Source: Salinisphaeraceae bacterium
GTDB taxonomy: Bacteria > Pseudomonadota > Gammaproteobacteria > Nevskiales > Salinisphaeraceae
Assembly: GCA_002683405.1 (NCBI GenBank)
Contig: NYTH01000057.1
Location: forward strand, 121,334-185,333
Direction: 5' to 3'
DNA: 64,000 nt
In this document: in pieces, positions 43,854 through 53,064 of the stretch
How positions within the stretch are numbered: position 1 is the stretch's first letter
Layout of the letters: each line of letters opens with the position of its first letter
Made by a program: the position numbers and the translations under genes
The notes under the pieces: generated by a model
Seen by the model: the letters and a program-made list of their open reading frames with translations, nothing else
Database searches by the model: none
What the model was told of the DNA's origin: nothing

Positions 43854-45713
43854 ATGAGTGTCCTGGTGCGGCAGTTCAGACGCCTGTGGTTCGCCGGCCT
43901 GTTGGCAATGGCCTGGCCCTTCGTCGCGAACGCGAGCGGTGCCGATCCGGCGACGCTGGCCAAGTTGCCGCGCTGGCAGGCGCTGATGCATGTCAACCAC
44001 GGCGCCACCTGGCGCGACGTGGGCGAAAGCTATGTCGATGACGACGCGTTCTTCCTGTCGCCCCAGGGCAAGCGCAGTCCGCTGGCCGAGCTGAAGGCCA
44101 GCATCCGGGCGATGCGCGAGCCCGGCAGTCCGGCGCGCTGCCGTTTTCCGGCGCGCTTTCGATTCATCGCCGAGCAGCTCGGCTGGCCCGATGCGGGGCG
44201 GGGACTGGCGCACTGCGCGGACTACCTTCAGTTCCGTAGCGAGCTGGCTACCGGTCAGCTGGTGCTGATCTTCCCGACGGCCTATCTGAACAGCCCGTCG
44301 TCGATGTTCGGCCACACGCTGTTGCGGCTGGACCCGGAACCCGATCCGGATTCCACCTGGTTATCCCACGCAATCAATTTCGGCGCCAATATCAATCTGC
44401 AGGACAACTCGCTGCAGTACATGTGGCGCGGGCTGGCGGGCGGCTATCCGGGGCAGTTCTCGATTGTGCCGTATGCCGAGAAAATTCAGGAATACAGTCG
44501 TGTGGAAAACCGCGATATCTGGGAATACCCGCTGAACCTGACGCCCGACGAGCTGGACTGGCTGGCACGGCATCTCTGGGCGCTGCGGGACATCAACTTC
44601 GACTACTACTTTCTGGACGAGAACTGCTCGTTTCGTCTGCTCGAACTGATCGACGTGGCGCGGCCCGAAGCCAATCTGCTGCGGGGCTGGCGATTTGCGG
44701 AAGTGCCGGTCAAGACGGTGCGTGCGTTGTATCGCGCCGGTCTGGTGGCAGACGCGCGGTTTCGGCCTTCCAAGGCGACCGAGCTGGCGCGGCTGTCGGA
44801 AAGCCTGAGTTCGAGCGAACGGTCGCTGGCCCGTCAGTTGCTGCGCGATCCGTCGCTGGCCGGGCAGCCGGCTTTTCAGACCCTGGCGCCGGCGCGGCAG
44901 CATCGGGTGGCCCGCACGGCCTATCAGGCGCTGCGCATGGATCACCGCGAGGGTGAGCGCGATACCGATGTGGCCACCCGCAGCCTCGCCCTGCTGCGCC
45001 TGATGCAGCAGACCCCGGCGGGCGCGATGGCCCAGTCGCCGCCCCCCGCGCCGCCCGAGGCCGGCCACGATACCCAGACGCTGACCATGGCTGCCGGAGT
45101 TGCCCACGGTGCCGCCTACGGCGAGTTTGGCTACCGCTTGAGCTATCACGACCCGCTTGACCGGGCCCGCGGCTTTCTGCCGGGAACAGGCATACAGGGT
45201 CTTGATCTGCGGCTGCGCTGGGCCGATGGCGAGTCGCTGGCGCTGGAGCGGCTGCACGCGGTGAATATCCGCTCGCTCACGCCCTGGACCACGTTCGACC
45301 GGCCGATTTCCTGGTTTGTGGCGGGTGGGCTGGAGCAAAGGCTGGTCGACACGAATGACGATGAGCTCATGCCTCTGCTCGAGGGCGGTCCGGGCGCCAG
45401 CTGGCGCTGGGGCAGCCTTGTGCCCTACGTGTTTGGCGTAGCCCGGCTCGAAACCCCGTCTACCAGCCGCGCCCAGTTCGATGTGGGCGCCGGCGCCGAA
45501 GCCGGCGCGCTCTTTTACGGGGCGGGCCTGCAGGTCGGTCTGACAACCCGCTGGCTCGAATTTGACGGGGGCCGACAGCGCCGGCGCAGCAGCCTGACCG
45601 CCAACCTGCCGCTGTCACGCAACACGGCCCTGCGCGCGGCCTGCAGCCACGAGCGGACGGGCGGTGAGCAGGCCAACGACTGCAGCCTGTCGCTGCGGTT
45701 TTTCCTCGACTGA
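43854..45713 (+). CDS. DUF4105 family envelope protein with C-terminal beta-barrel-like region
   Basis: The 619-residue protein has an N-terminal signal segment (about residues 8-30), a DUF4105 domain (about 95-280; SSMFGHTLLRLDPEPD, ENRDIWEYPLNLTP, NFDYYFLDENCSFRLLELID) and a C-terminal half rich in alternating hydrophobic residues ending RFFLD. The conserved His and NCS residues suggest a papain-like fold in DUF4105, but activity is unproven. The ATG at 43854 is chosen because earlier in-frame codons lie in the preceding terminator. It likely acts at the outer membrane. Confidence 0.82.
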   Translation: MSVLVRQFRRLWFAGLLAMAWPFVANASGADPATLAKLPRWQALMHVNHGATWRDVGESYVDDDAFFLSPQGKRSPLAELKASIRAMREPGSPARCRFPARFRFIAEQLGWPDAGRGLAHCADYLQFRSELATGQLVLIFPTAYLNSPSSMFGHTLLRLDPEPDPDSTWLSHAINFGANINLQDNSLQYMWRGLAGGYPGQFSIVPYAEKIQEYSRVENRDIWEYPLNLTPDELDWLARHLWALRDINFDYYFLDENCSFRLLELIDVARPEANLLRGWRFAEVPVKTVRALYRAGLVADARFRPSKATELARLSESLSSSERSLARQLLRDPSLAGQPAFQTLAPARQHRVARTAYQALRMDHREGERDTDVATRSLALLRLMQQTPAGAMAQSPPPAPPEAGHDTQTLTMAAGVAHGAAYGEFGYRLSYHDPLDRARGFLPGTGIQGLDLRLRWADGESLALERLHAVNIRSLTPWTTFDRPISWFVAGGLEQRLVDTNDDELMPLLEGGPGASWRWGSLVPYVFGVARLETPSTSRAQFDVGAGAEAGALFYGAGLQVGLTTRWLEFDGGRQRRRSSLTANLPLSRNTALRAACSHERTGGEQANDCSLSLRFFLD

Positions 45714-45985
45714 TCGGGCTTCGTCTGTTACCCGAGGCGCCGTGCGACGCCATGACCCGGCCACCCGGGCCCGAGTCGTAATTTTAATAGTATCAAGCGC
45801 TTGAGCCAGCATGCCGGTCGTCTGTACGCCACGACTACCCTTTAATTACCCGTTTGTGGGGTTGTGGGTCGACGGCCGGCGAATAGTTTGAGCCGCATCA
45901 GAAGCGACCGCATGCACGGTCGCCCATAAAAACGAACGGCGTCTATCCTCGGATGCCGGACCATGCCGGAGGAGGACTGAACCCC

Positions 45986-47890
45986 ATGGGTTTGCTGATC
46001 AATGTCGACAATGGCGGCACGTTCACCGATATCTGCGTGACGGACGGTGGGCGCGTGGTGAACGCCAAGGCCGCGACCACGCCGCATGACCTGACCATCT
46101 GCTTTGTCGAGGCGCTCACGCGTGCGGCGGAATCGCTTTACGGCGAGGACGACGTGGGCCGGCTGCTGCAGGAAACGGATCATCTGCGTTATTCCACAAC
46201 GGCCGGTACCAACGCCGTCGTGGAGTGCAAGGGCCCGGCCATCGGCCTGCTGGTGGACGCGGGAGAGGAGGATGACCTTTACGGACTGACCGCGGAACTG
46301 GGCGGGAATGACCTGTGGCCGGCCATGGTGCCCTCGGCCCCGGTAGGACTGCAGACCGGGGGCAATGTTTCGCAGGAGCAGATTACCGCGGCGGTCAACG
46401 GGCTGCTCAGCCGCGGCGTCAATCGCATGGTGGTCTGCCTGTCCACGCCCGAGGCCGAGCGGCGGGTGAAAGCGGGGATTTTCGACGCCTTTCCGCGGCA
46501 CCTGCTGGGCGCGGTGCCGGTGCTGTTCTCCTTCGAGTTGTCCACCGATCGCCAGCACCGCCGGCGACTGTCGACTGCCGTGCTCAACGCCTTCCTGCAC
46601 CCGGTCATGGAGGGTTTCCTGTTTGGCGCCGAGGAAGTCGGCCGCCGGCATCACATGGAAAACCCGCTGCTGATCTTCCGCAACGACGGCGCCTCCGCCC
46701 GCGTGGCCAAGACCACGGCGGTCAAGACCTACAGCTCCGGTCCCGCGGGCGGGCTGGTGGGCACGGCCCAATATGCTGCGCACTATGACGCCAGGGCCGT
46801 CGTGTCGTTCGACATTGGCGGCACCACCACCGACTTTGCGGCCGTGGTGGGCGGTCAGGCTTCTTCGATGGCCTACGGCCGGGCAGGGGGCCTGGATTTC
46901 TCCTTCGACATGGGCGAAGTGGAAAGTATTGGCGCAGGCGGCAGTTCGGTGCTCAAGGTTGAAAACGGCGAGATCAAGGTGGGCCCCCAGAGCATGGGCG
47001 CGGCCCCCGGGCCGGCCTGCTTTGCTCGTGGTGGCACCGAAGCCACGATCACCGATGCGCTGTTGCTGGCCGGCGTGCTCGACGCCGAAGGCTTTCTGGG
47101 CGGTACGCTGAAACTGGACGCCGAGCGCGCCGCTCAGGCGCTACAAACCAGCGTCGCCGAACCGCTGGGCGTGGATCTGGATGCGGCCGTCGCGGCCTGC
47201 ATTTCCGCCTACGAGGACAAGGTGGCGGCCAAGGCCAGCGAGATGCTTGATCAGCGCGGTATCGACGCCTCCGAAGCGCTGCTCCTGGCCTTCGGCGGCG
47301 CCGGGCCCATGAACGCCTGCGGCATTGCCGCCAAGGCGGGGATCAAGCGGCTGATCGTGCCGCAGCTGTCGGCGGTTTTCAGCGCCTACGGCATCGGTTT
47401 TTCCGACCTGGGCCAGCAATACTTCCTGGAAGCGGAGGATGTCGAGGAAATGGGGCTGGAGGCTGCCAGGGAATCACTCCTGACCCGGGCTCGTCGCGAC
47501 ATGTTCGGCGAGGGCGTGGACCCCGATGACGCGAGCTACGAATTCTCCGTGTGGAAGGACGACAACGGCTATTCGGCCAGCACGCCGCTCAACGGCGCCG
47601 CGCCATCCGCCGGTGAAAGACTGCGTCTGACTGCCCGCTACTCGCTGGCCAAGTTCGAACTGGTCGGCGGCGACACAGGCGCCGGTCAGGCGGCCAGCAG
47701 CGAGGGCCGCGTGAGCCTCAACCTGGGTGGCCAGCTGGACGCCCCGGTCTACGTGGCCGAAAACCTGCGGCCCGGCGACCATGCCGAGGGCCCGGCACTT
47801 TTGCGCGGCGCCTACCTGACCTGCCTCGTGCCTGACGGCTGGGGCTTCAAGGTATCCGCCAACCGCGATCTCGTACTAGAGGGCAGATAG
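45986..47890 (+). CDS. HyuA-like subunit of an acetone/acetophenone-type carboxylase (first copy)
   Basis: The 634-residue protein is a hydantoinase A/oxoprolinase-type ATPase: NNGGTFTDICVTDGG-like N-terminal loop (NVDNGGTFTDI at residues 6-16), YSSGPAGGLVGTAQYA, SFDIGGTTTDFAAV and LLAFGGAGPMNACGIA. The order here (this subunit, zinc protein, second HyuA, HyuB) equals that of the acetophenone carboxylase core subunits A-B-C-D. It would use ATP to activate bicarbonate or the ketone enol. The ATG at 45986 has GGAGGAGGA at 45968-45976. Hydantoinase or 5-oxoprolinase are less likely because of the small subunit. Confidence 0.85.
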   Translation: MGLLINVDNGGTFTDICVTDGGRVVNAKAATTPHDLTICFVEALTRAAESLYGEDDVGRLLQETDHLRYSTTAGTNAVVECKGPAIGLLVDAGEEDDLYGLTAELGGNDLWPAMVPSAPVGLQTGGNVSQEQITAAVNGLLSRGVNRMVVCLSTPEAERRVKAGIFDAFPRHLLGAVPVLFSFELSTDRQHRRRLSTAVLNAFLHPVMEGFLFGAEEVGRRHHMENPLLIFRNDGASARVAKTTAVKTYSSGPAGGLVGTAQYAAHYDARAVVSFDIGGTTTDFAAVVGGQASSMAYGRAGGLDFSFDMGEVESIGAGGSSVLKVENGEIKVGPQSMGAAPGPACFARGGTEATITDALLLAGVLDAEGFLGGTLKLDAERAAQALQTSVAEPLGVDLDAAVAACISAYEDKVAAKASEMLDQRGIDASEALLLAFGGAGPMNACGIAAKAGIKRLIVPQLSAVFSAYGIGFSDLGQQYFLEAEDVEEMGLEAARESLLTRARRDMFGEGVDPDDASYEFSVWKDDNGYSASTPLNGAAPSAGERLRLTARYSLAKFELVGGDTGAGQAASSEGRVSLNLGGQLDAPVYVAENLRPGDHAEGPALLRGAYLTCLVPDGWGFKVSANRDLVLEGR

Positions 47891-47892
47891 AC

Positions 47893-48273
47893 ATGAGCGA
47901 CACCAAAGCACGCCCCGGCCGCGTGGCCATTACAGAGTATCTGGAAGTCGACCTCAGAACGGAGCGCTGGCACTGCCGGCGTTGCAATCACGATATCGAA
48001 GCGGCACGCAACAATTACAAGGAAGGACTGCTCGTAGCGCAGCGGGATCCGCGGGAGGTGCATCGTCCTCTGATCAACGAGGACCGCTACGAGTACACCT
48101 TTGCCCCCGACCCGGAGTGGTGCCGGCTGGTGGAGTTCTACTGCCCCGGCTGCGCGACCCTGATGGAGGTGGAGTACCTGCCGCCGGGCCACCCGATTAC
48201 CCGCGACATCGAGCTGGATGTTGACGCGATGAAGGCCCGCCACGCCGACAAACTGGAGGAGACCGAACAATGA
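47893..48273 (+). CDS. Small zinc-binding subunit of the ketone-carboxylase-like complex
   Basis: The 126-residue protein resembles the acetone carboxylase gamma subunit and acetophenone carboxylase subunit B. It has two CxxC pairs (C28/C31 in HCRRCNHDI and C84/C87 in FYCPGCATLMEVEY), fitting a structural zinc site. Its presence is what separates this operon from plain hydantoinase or oxoprolinase loci. It begins 2 bp after the first HyuA-like gene and overlaps the next by 4 bp (ATGA). Confidence 0.88.
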   Translation: MSDTKARPGRVAITEYLEVDLRTERWHCRRCNHDIEAARNNYKEGLLVAQRDPREVHRPLINEDRYEYTFAPDPEWCRLVEFYCPGCATLMEVEYLPPGHPITRDIELDVDAMKARHADKLEETEQ

Positions 48274-50414
48274 ACCGCGTGAGTGTCGATATTGGCGGTA
48301 CCTTTACCGACTGCTTCCTGGCCTTTGGTGGCCAGTACACCCAGGCCAAGGCGCTGACCACCCACAACAACCTGTCCACCGGTTTCATGGACGCGCTGGG
48401 CCGCGCCTGCCAGGCGGTCGGCCAGGACATGGAAAGCGTTCTGGGGCAGGTCGATGCGGTGCGTTACGCCACCACACTGGGCACCAATGCCCTGATCGAA
48501 CGCAAGGGCCCGCGCATCGGCCTGATCTGCACCGCCGGCTTCGAAAGCCAGGTCCCGATCATGCGTGCGCGCGGCTACGGCGACGGCATGCCCGAGCTTT
48601 ACAAGGCCGACATGTCCGGCGCTGACCGTCCCGAACCGCTGGTCGAAAAGACCATGATTGCCGGCATTCGCGAACGCGTTGACTGGAAAGGCGAGGTGGT
48701 ACAGAGGCTGGTGGAGGAAGACGTTCGCCGCGCCGTGCTCAAGCTGGTGGACCGCGGCTGTCAGGCCTTCGTGGTGGGACTGACCAATTCCGTGCTCAAT
48801 CCGGAGCACGAGAAGCTGGTCGAACGGATCATTTCCGAGGAGTATCCGGGCCACTTCCTCGGCGGCATCGCCGTCATCCTGTCGCACAAGGTGGCCGGGC
48901 GAAAGGGCGAGTACGCGCGCATCATGTCGTCCATTCTGGACGCCTACCTGCATGGCCGCATGCATCACGGCCTGGCCGGCCTGGAATCGACCCTGCGCAA
49001 CAACGGCTACAGTCAGCCCATGCTGGTCACGCACAACTCGGGCGGTATGGCGCAGCTGAACTCCACCCACGCCCTGCAGACCATTCATTCCGGCCCGGTT
49101 GCCGGTCTGGGCGCCACGGAGAGCCTGGCTGCCCAGTTCGGCGAGCCGAACCTGCTGGCCACCGACATGGGCGGCACCAGTTTCGATATCGGCATCGTGA
49201 CCGGTGACGAGGTCAAGTTCTACGACTTCTACCCGATCATCGACCGCTTCCTGGTCTCCACGCCCATGGTGTATCTGCATACGCTGGGCGCCGGCGGCGG
49301 GTCGATCGCCCGCTACGAGCAGCTTTGGAACGCCATTGAGGTGGGTCCGCAGAGCGCCGGCTCGGATCCCGGTCCGGCCTGCTACAACCGCGGTGGCCGC
49401 GAACCCACGGTGACCGACGCCAATCTGATCCTGGGTTATCTCGACGCGGAAAACTACGCCGGTGGGTCCATCCCGCTGAGCGTCCGGCGCGCAGAGCGGG
49501 CGCTCAACGACCGCATCTGCAAGCACACGAATCTGAGCCTCGTGGAAGCCGCGCAGGCCATCCGCCGCAAGGTGGACGCCAACATGGCGGACGCGATCTT
49601 CAAGGAGGTGTCGGTCAAGGGCTACGACCCGCGCGATTTCTCCATCCTGTCCTACGGCGGCGGTGGCCCGCTGCACGCCTGCGGCTACGCCCGCGTGCTG
49701 GGCGTGAAACGCATCATCATTCCGCCGTTCTCGTCGGTATTCTCTGCGCTGGGCGCCGGCAACATGGACCAGCTCCACATCCACGAGAAGTCGGTGTACC
49801 TGACCATTTACGACTCGGTTACCCGGGCCGTGCTGTCGGACCCCACCGAGCTGAACAAGGCCATTGAGGAACTCAGCGCCCTGGGCCGCGAGGACCTGCG
49901 GCGTCAGGGCGTGGCGGAGGCTGACGTGCGTCTTCGAGTGGAAGTGGACATGCGCTACGGCAACCAGCTGGCGCAGACGGCCGTGGTCTCGTCGAAGGAC
50001 CGCTTCGAGAATGTGCGCGATCTGATGGAGCTGGTCCAGCATTTCTCGGAAAGCTACGAGAAGCGCTTTGGCGAGGGCAGTCGCGCGCCCGAGGCGGGCA
50101 TCCGCATCCAGGTGGTCCGGGTCGTGGCCTACGTCGAGCATGAGCAGGTCCCCCTGAACCCGTACCGGGACGGCGCCTCCGGCGAAATAGACGCGCCCAG
50201 GCACCGACCCTGCTATTTCGAGGGCCAGAGCGATCCGGTGGAAACACCCGTCTACAGCCACAGCGCGCTCGAGCCCGGTTCGGTGATTCGCGGCCCGGCG
50301 CTGGTCGAGTCCGATACCAGCACGGTCGTGATCGAGCCCGGCTGGAAACTCACCACCGGGCTGCAGGGCGCGGCCGTGATGGAGCGTGACGAGCCGGAGC
50401 AGTCCAGCCACTGA
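48270..50414 (+). CDS. HyuA-like subunit of the ketone-carboxylase-like complex (second copy)
   Basis: The 714-residue protein matches the acetone carboxylase beta subunit/HyuA family: canonical VDIGGTFTDCFLAFGG at the N-terminus, THNSGGMAQL, HSGPVAGLGATE, ATDMGGTSFDIGIVTGDEV and SYGGGGPLHACGYARVLGVKRIIIPPFSSVFSALG. It differs clearly from the first HyuA-like subunit, as the two ATPase subunits of acetophenone carboxylase do. Its start overlaps the stop of the zinc subunit gene, implying coupled translation. Confidence 0.88.
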   Translation: MNRVSVDIGGTFTDCFLAFGGQYTQAKALTTHNNLSTGFMDALGRACQAVGQDMESVLGQVDAVRYATTLGTNALIERKGPRIGLICTAGFESQVPIMRARGYGDGMPELYKADMSGADRPEPLVEKTMIAGIRERVDWKGEVVQRLVEEDVRRAVLKLVDRGCQAFVVGLTNSVLNPEHEKLVERIISEEYPGHFLGGIAVILSHKVAGRKGEYARIMSSILDAYLHGRMHHGLAGLESTLRNNGYSQPMLVTHNSGGMAQLNSTHALQTIHSGPVAGLGATESLAAQFGEPNLLATDMGGTSFDIGIVTGDEVKFYDFYPIIDRFLVSTPMVYLHTLGAGGGSIARYEQLWNAIEVGPQSAGSDPGPACYNRGGREPTVTDANLILGYLDAENYAGGSIPLSVRRAERALNDRICKHTNLSLVEAAQAIRRKVDANMADAIFKEVSVKGYDPRDFSILSYGGGGPLHACGYARVLGVKRIIIPPFSSVFSALGAGNMDQLHIHEKSVYLTIYDSVTRAVLSDPTELNKAIEELSALGREDLRRQGVAEADVRLRVEVDMRYGNQLAQTAVVSSKDRFENVRDLMELVQHFSESYEKRFGEGSRAPEAGIRIQVVRVVAYVEHEQVPLNPYRDGASGEIDAPRHRPCYFEGQSDPVETPVYSHSALEPGSVIRGPALVESDTSTVVIEPGWKLTTGLQGAAVMERDEPEQSSH

Positions 50415-50504
50415 GGGCGCGTTGACACGACCGCCGGTCAACCCGGCGATGCCGACCCCGCGGAACGGGGGCTCGGCCTACAAGGACATTGCGAGGAGAG
50501 AGTC

Positions 50505-52790
50505 ATGAGCACAGCGCAAGAACAGATGAACGCCCAGCTGGGCGCCGAAGACCAGGAAGTTGTCGACAAGTTTCTGAAGGACAACGTGCTGTTCTACGGC
50601 CCGGATCGCGACATCATGATGGACCACGAGGTCTCCGAGATCAGCGATGTGGAGGCCAGGGCACTGGAGAATGCGCCCGACGCCGAAACCCGCAATATCA
50701 TCCGGGCCCGTATCGAGACCGGCTGCACGGAAGCGTTCGAGCTGGTGGAAAACATGGGGGCGGCGCCGGGCGCGAAATGGGGCGACATGATCGTCGGCGT
50801 GTTTTCACGCAACGGCGATCTCTCCGTGGCCAGCGCGGGTGGCGTGCTGCTGTTTTCGGTGCTGGCGCAGATGCCGGTGCGCTTCATGGTCAAGTACTGG
50901 AAGGACGAGCCTACCGTGGGGCTCAAGCCCGGCGATATCTTCATCCATAACGAGACGCGCTACGGCAACATTCACAACGCCGACTTCTCGGTGATCATGC
51001 CGATTTTCGCCGGCGACACCCTGCTGTGCTTTGCTGGCTGCATCGTGCACGAGGGCGAGTGCGGGGCCACCGAGCCCGGCGGCATTCCGCCCAGCGCCGA
51101 GTCACCGTTTGACGAGGGCCTGCGCCTGTCGCCGATGCGCGTCGGCGAGAACTACACCCTCAAGCGCGACCTGGTGACCTTCCTGCAGCATTCCACCCGT
51201 GAGCCCAAGCTCATGCTCGCGGGGCTGAAGTCGCGGCTGTTCGCCTGCATGCGGGTGCAGGAGCGGGTCAACGAGCTGATTGATTCCTATGGCTCCGATG
51301 CCATCCTGGCGACCATCCGCCAGACGCTGACCGACACCGAAAACGAGGCGCGCCGGCGCCTGAAGACCTGGCCGGAAGGCATTATCCGCAGCACCATATT
51401 CGCCGACACGACACTGCGGGAAATGGTGCTGTCGAAGATCAACGTGGAGATGACCAAGAAGGACGATGAGCTGATCATCAACTTCCACGGCTCCGCGCCC
51501 GAGTTCCGGAACCGTTCGGTCAATACCATTGTGTCCTCGCTCAAGGGCATGCTGGCGCAGCAGTTCCTGACCTTTGTCTGGCCTGATCTGCCGCGCAACC
51601 AGGCAGTGTTTGCGCCGATCAAGGTGAAGACCGATCAGAATTCGTTCCTGCACTGCAGTGACGATGCGGCCACCGCACAGTCGATGATGTCGATCTTCCC
51701 GGCGTTCGGCGGCATTCAGCATGGCCTGCCGAAGTTTCTGTATAGCGCCGGCGAGCGCGCCACCGAGATCATTGCACCGTGGTGGCACATGATCGACACG
51801 CTGCTGTATGCCGGCATCACCCAGCACGGCGAGTTCGTAGGCAACATCGCCTCCGACATCAACGGCATGTCCGGTAGCGCGCGCTGGAATCGCGACGGTG
51901 AGCACGCCATTTCGCCGATCTTCGCCAACTACGTGGACCTGGGCGAGCAGGAACTCATCGAGGAGGAAATCCCGATGATGCGCATCACCTGGCAGCGGCT
52001 GCAGAAGGATATGCAGGGCTTCGGCAAGTACCGTGGTGGCCACGGCGCGCAGACCATCGCCACCGTCAAGGACACGCCGCAGTGGGCCTTCATTACCACC
52101 GCCAACATGGGCAAGTTCCCGAGCGTGATCGGCTCCTTCGGCGGCTACGGTTCGGGCTGCACGCCCATGTGCAAGGTCAAGGGTGTGGATATCTTCAAGG
52201 AACTGGAGGCCGATCCGGAGTTCCTCAAGTCCTATGACACCGTGGACCTGATGAACGACATGCCGTTCAAGGACGGTGACTACATCACCTCCCACATGGG
52301 GATGCCGCCCGAAGTGGTCGAGCGCGGCGAGTTGTACTGCACCCAGATGGGCCCGGGCGCCGGCTACGGCGATGTGCTGGAACGCGATCCGGAAATGGTA
52401 GCCCAGGACTACCGCGACGAGTTGATCAGCAACTGGACCGCCGAAAACATCTATGGCGTCATTCTCAATCCTAGGACCGCTGCGGTGGACCGCAAGGGCA
52501 CCGACGAGGCCCGCGCCGCACAACGCAAGCAGCGCCTGGCCCGGGGCAAGCCGTACAAGGATTTCGTTGCCGAGTGGGAAACCGACGCGCCGCCCGAGCA
52601 TCTGCCCTACTACGGCAGCTGGGGTGATCCGGAGGTGCTCTATCGGGGCTCGCCCGACAGAACCTGCTCGGCCGACGCCATCGAGCCCACCATCATGTCC
52701 GACCCGGCCGAACTGGAAGTCGCGCGCATGCGCAAGCGGCTCAACGATATGCTCGACCGCGGGGTCGGGGCGGCGTTCAAGGACGGATAA
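50505..52790 (+). CDS. HyuB-like subunit of the ketone-carboxylase-like complex
   Basis: The 761-residue protein matches the acetone carboxylase alpha subunit/HyuB family, with GDIFIHNETRYGNIHNADFSVIMPIF and CIVHEGECGATEPGGIPPSAESPFDEGLRLSP, the region expected around the metal and substrate site. GAGGAGAG before the ATG at 50505 is strong. The 90-bp gap upstream contains a GC-rich hairpin (about 50453-50479). A terminator at 52850 closes the operon. The substrate is inferred to be a ketone. Confidence 0.88.
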   Translation: MSTAQEQMNAQLGAEDQEVVDKFLKDNVLFYGPDRDIMMDHEVSEISDVEARALENAPDAETRNIIRARIETGCTEAFELVENMGAAPGAKWGDMIVGVFSRNGDLSVASAGGVLLFSVLAQMPVRFMVKYWKDEPTVGLKPGDIFIHNETRYGNIHNADFSVIMPIFAGDTLLCFAGCIVHEGECGATEPGGIPPSAESPFDEGLRLSPMRVGENYTLKRDLVTFLQHSTREPKLMLAGLKSRLFACMRVQERVNELIDSYGSDAILATIRQTLTDTENEARRRLKTWPEGIIRSTIFADTTLREMVLSKINVEMTKKDDELIINFHGSAPEFRNRSVNTIVSSLKGMLAQQFLTFVWPDLPRNQAVFAPIKVKTDQNSFLHCSDDAATAQSMMSIFPAFGGIQHGLPKFLYSAGERATEIIAPWWHMIDTLLYAGITQHGEFVGNIASDINGMSGSARWNRDGEHAISPIFANYVDLGEQELIEEEIPMMRITWQRLQKDMQGFGKYRGGHGAQTIATVKDTPQWAFITTANMGKFPSVIGSFGGYGSGCTPMCKVKGVDIFKELEADPEFLKSYDTVDLMNDMPFKDGDYITSHMGMPPEVVERGELYCTQMGPGAGYGDVLERDPEMVAQDYRDELISNWTAENIYGVILNPRTAAVDRKGTDEARAAQRKQRLARGKPYKDFVAEWETDAPPEHLPYYGSWGDPEVLYRGSPDRTCSADAIEPTIMSDPAELEVARMRKRLNDMLDRGVGAAFKDG

Positions 52791-52849
52791 GGCAGGGCCT
52801 GTCCCGATCCGAGTCCGACGGAACAGGTCTGGATCATTGATCGTTTCAG

Positions 52850-52875
52850 CGGCTCCCCTCCGGGAGCCGTTTTTT
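52850..52875 (+). terminator. Terminator of the carboxylase-like operon
   Basis: CGGCTCCC and GGGAGCCG (52850-52857 and 52862-52869) form a perfect 8-bp stem with a CTCC loop, followed by six T residues. Confidence 0.93.
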
Positions 52876-53064
52876 CATGCGCTGTCGTCGGTCGAGCCGC
52901 AAAGCCGAGGCGCCGGTCCTCAACGAGCGGGCAGGGCGATCGTATGTGTCACGCCCCTGAGTCGGCCTGATTTTTACCGGCAGATGTGAAACACTGCGCG
53001 GCTGTATGCGTGCCCGTAGAGTCGACGACGGGCCGGAGCGAGCACAGCGACAAGCGAGAGTCAG

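Noticed and set aside
48138..50441. Long antisense open frame (767 codons) opposite the second HyuA-like gene
   Set aside because: It mirrors codon bias of the high-GC plus-strand gene, has no recognisable domain, and the plus strand encodes a clear conserved protein. The same applies to long antisense frames at 57300-59915, 11387-12925, 23126-24697 and 7928-9706.
45986..52790. Assignment as hydantoinase or 5-oxoprolinase
   Set aside because: The dedicated two-CxxC small subunit and two distinct HyuA-like subunits are not part of those enzymes; they fit the acetone/acetophenone carboxylase class better.
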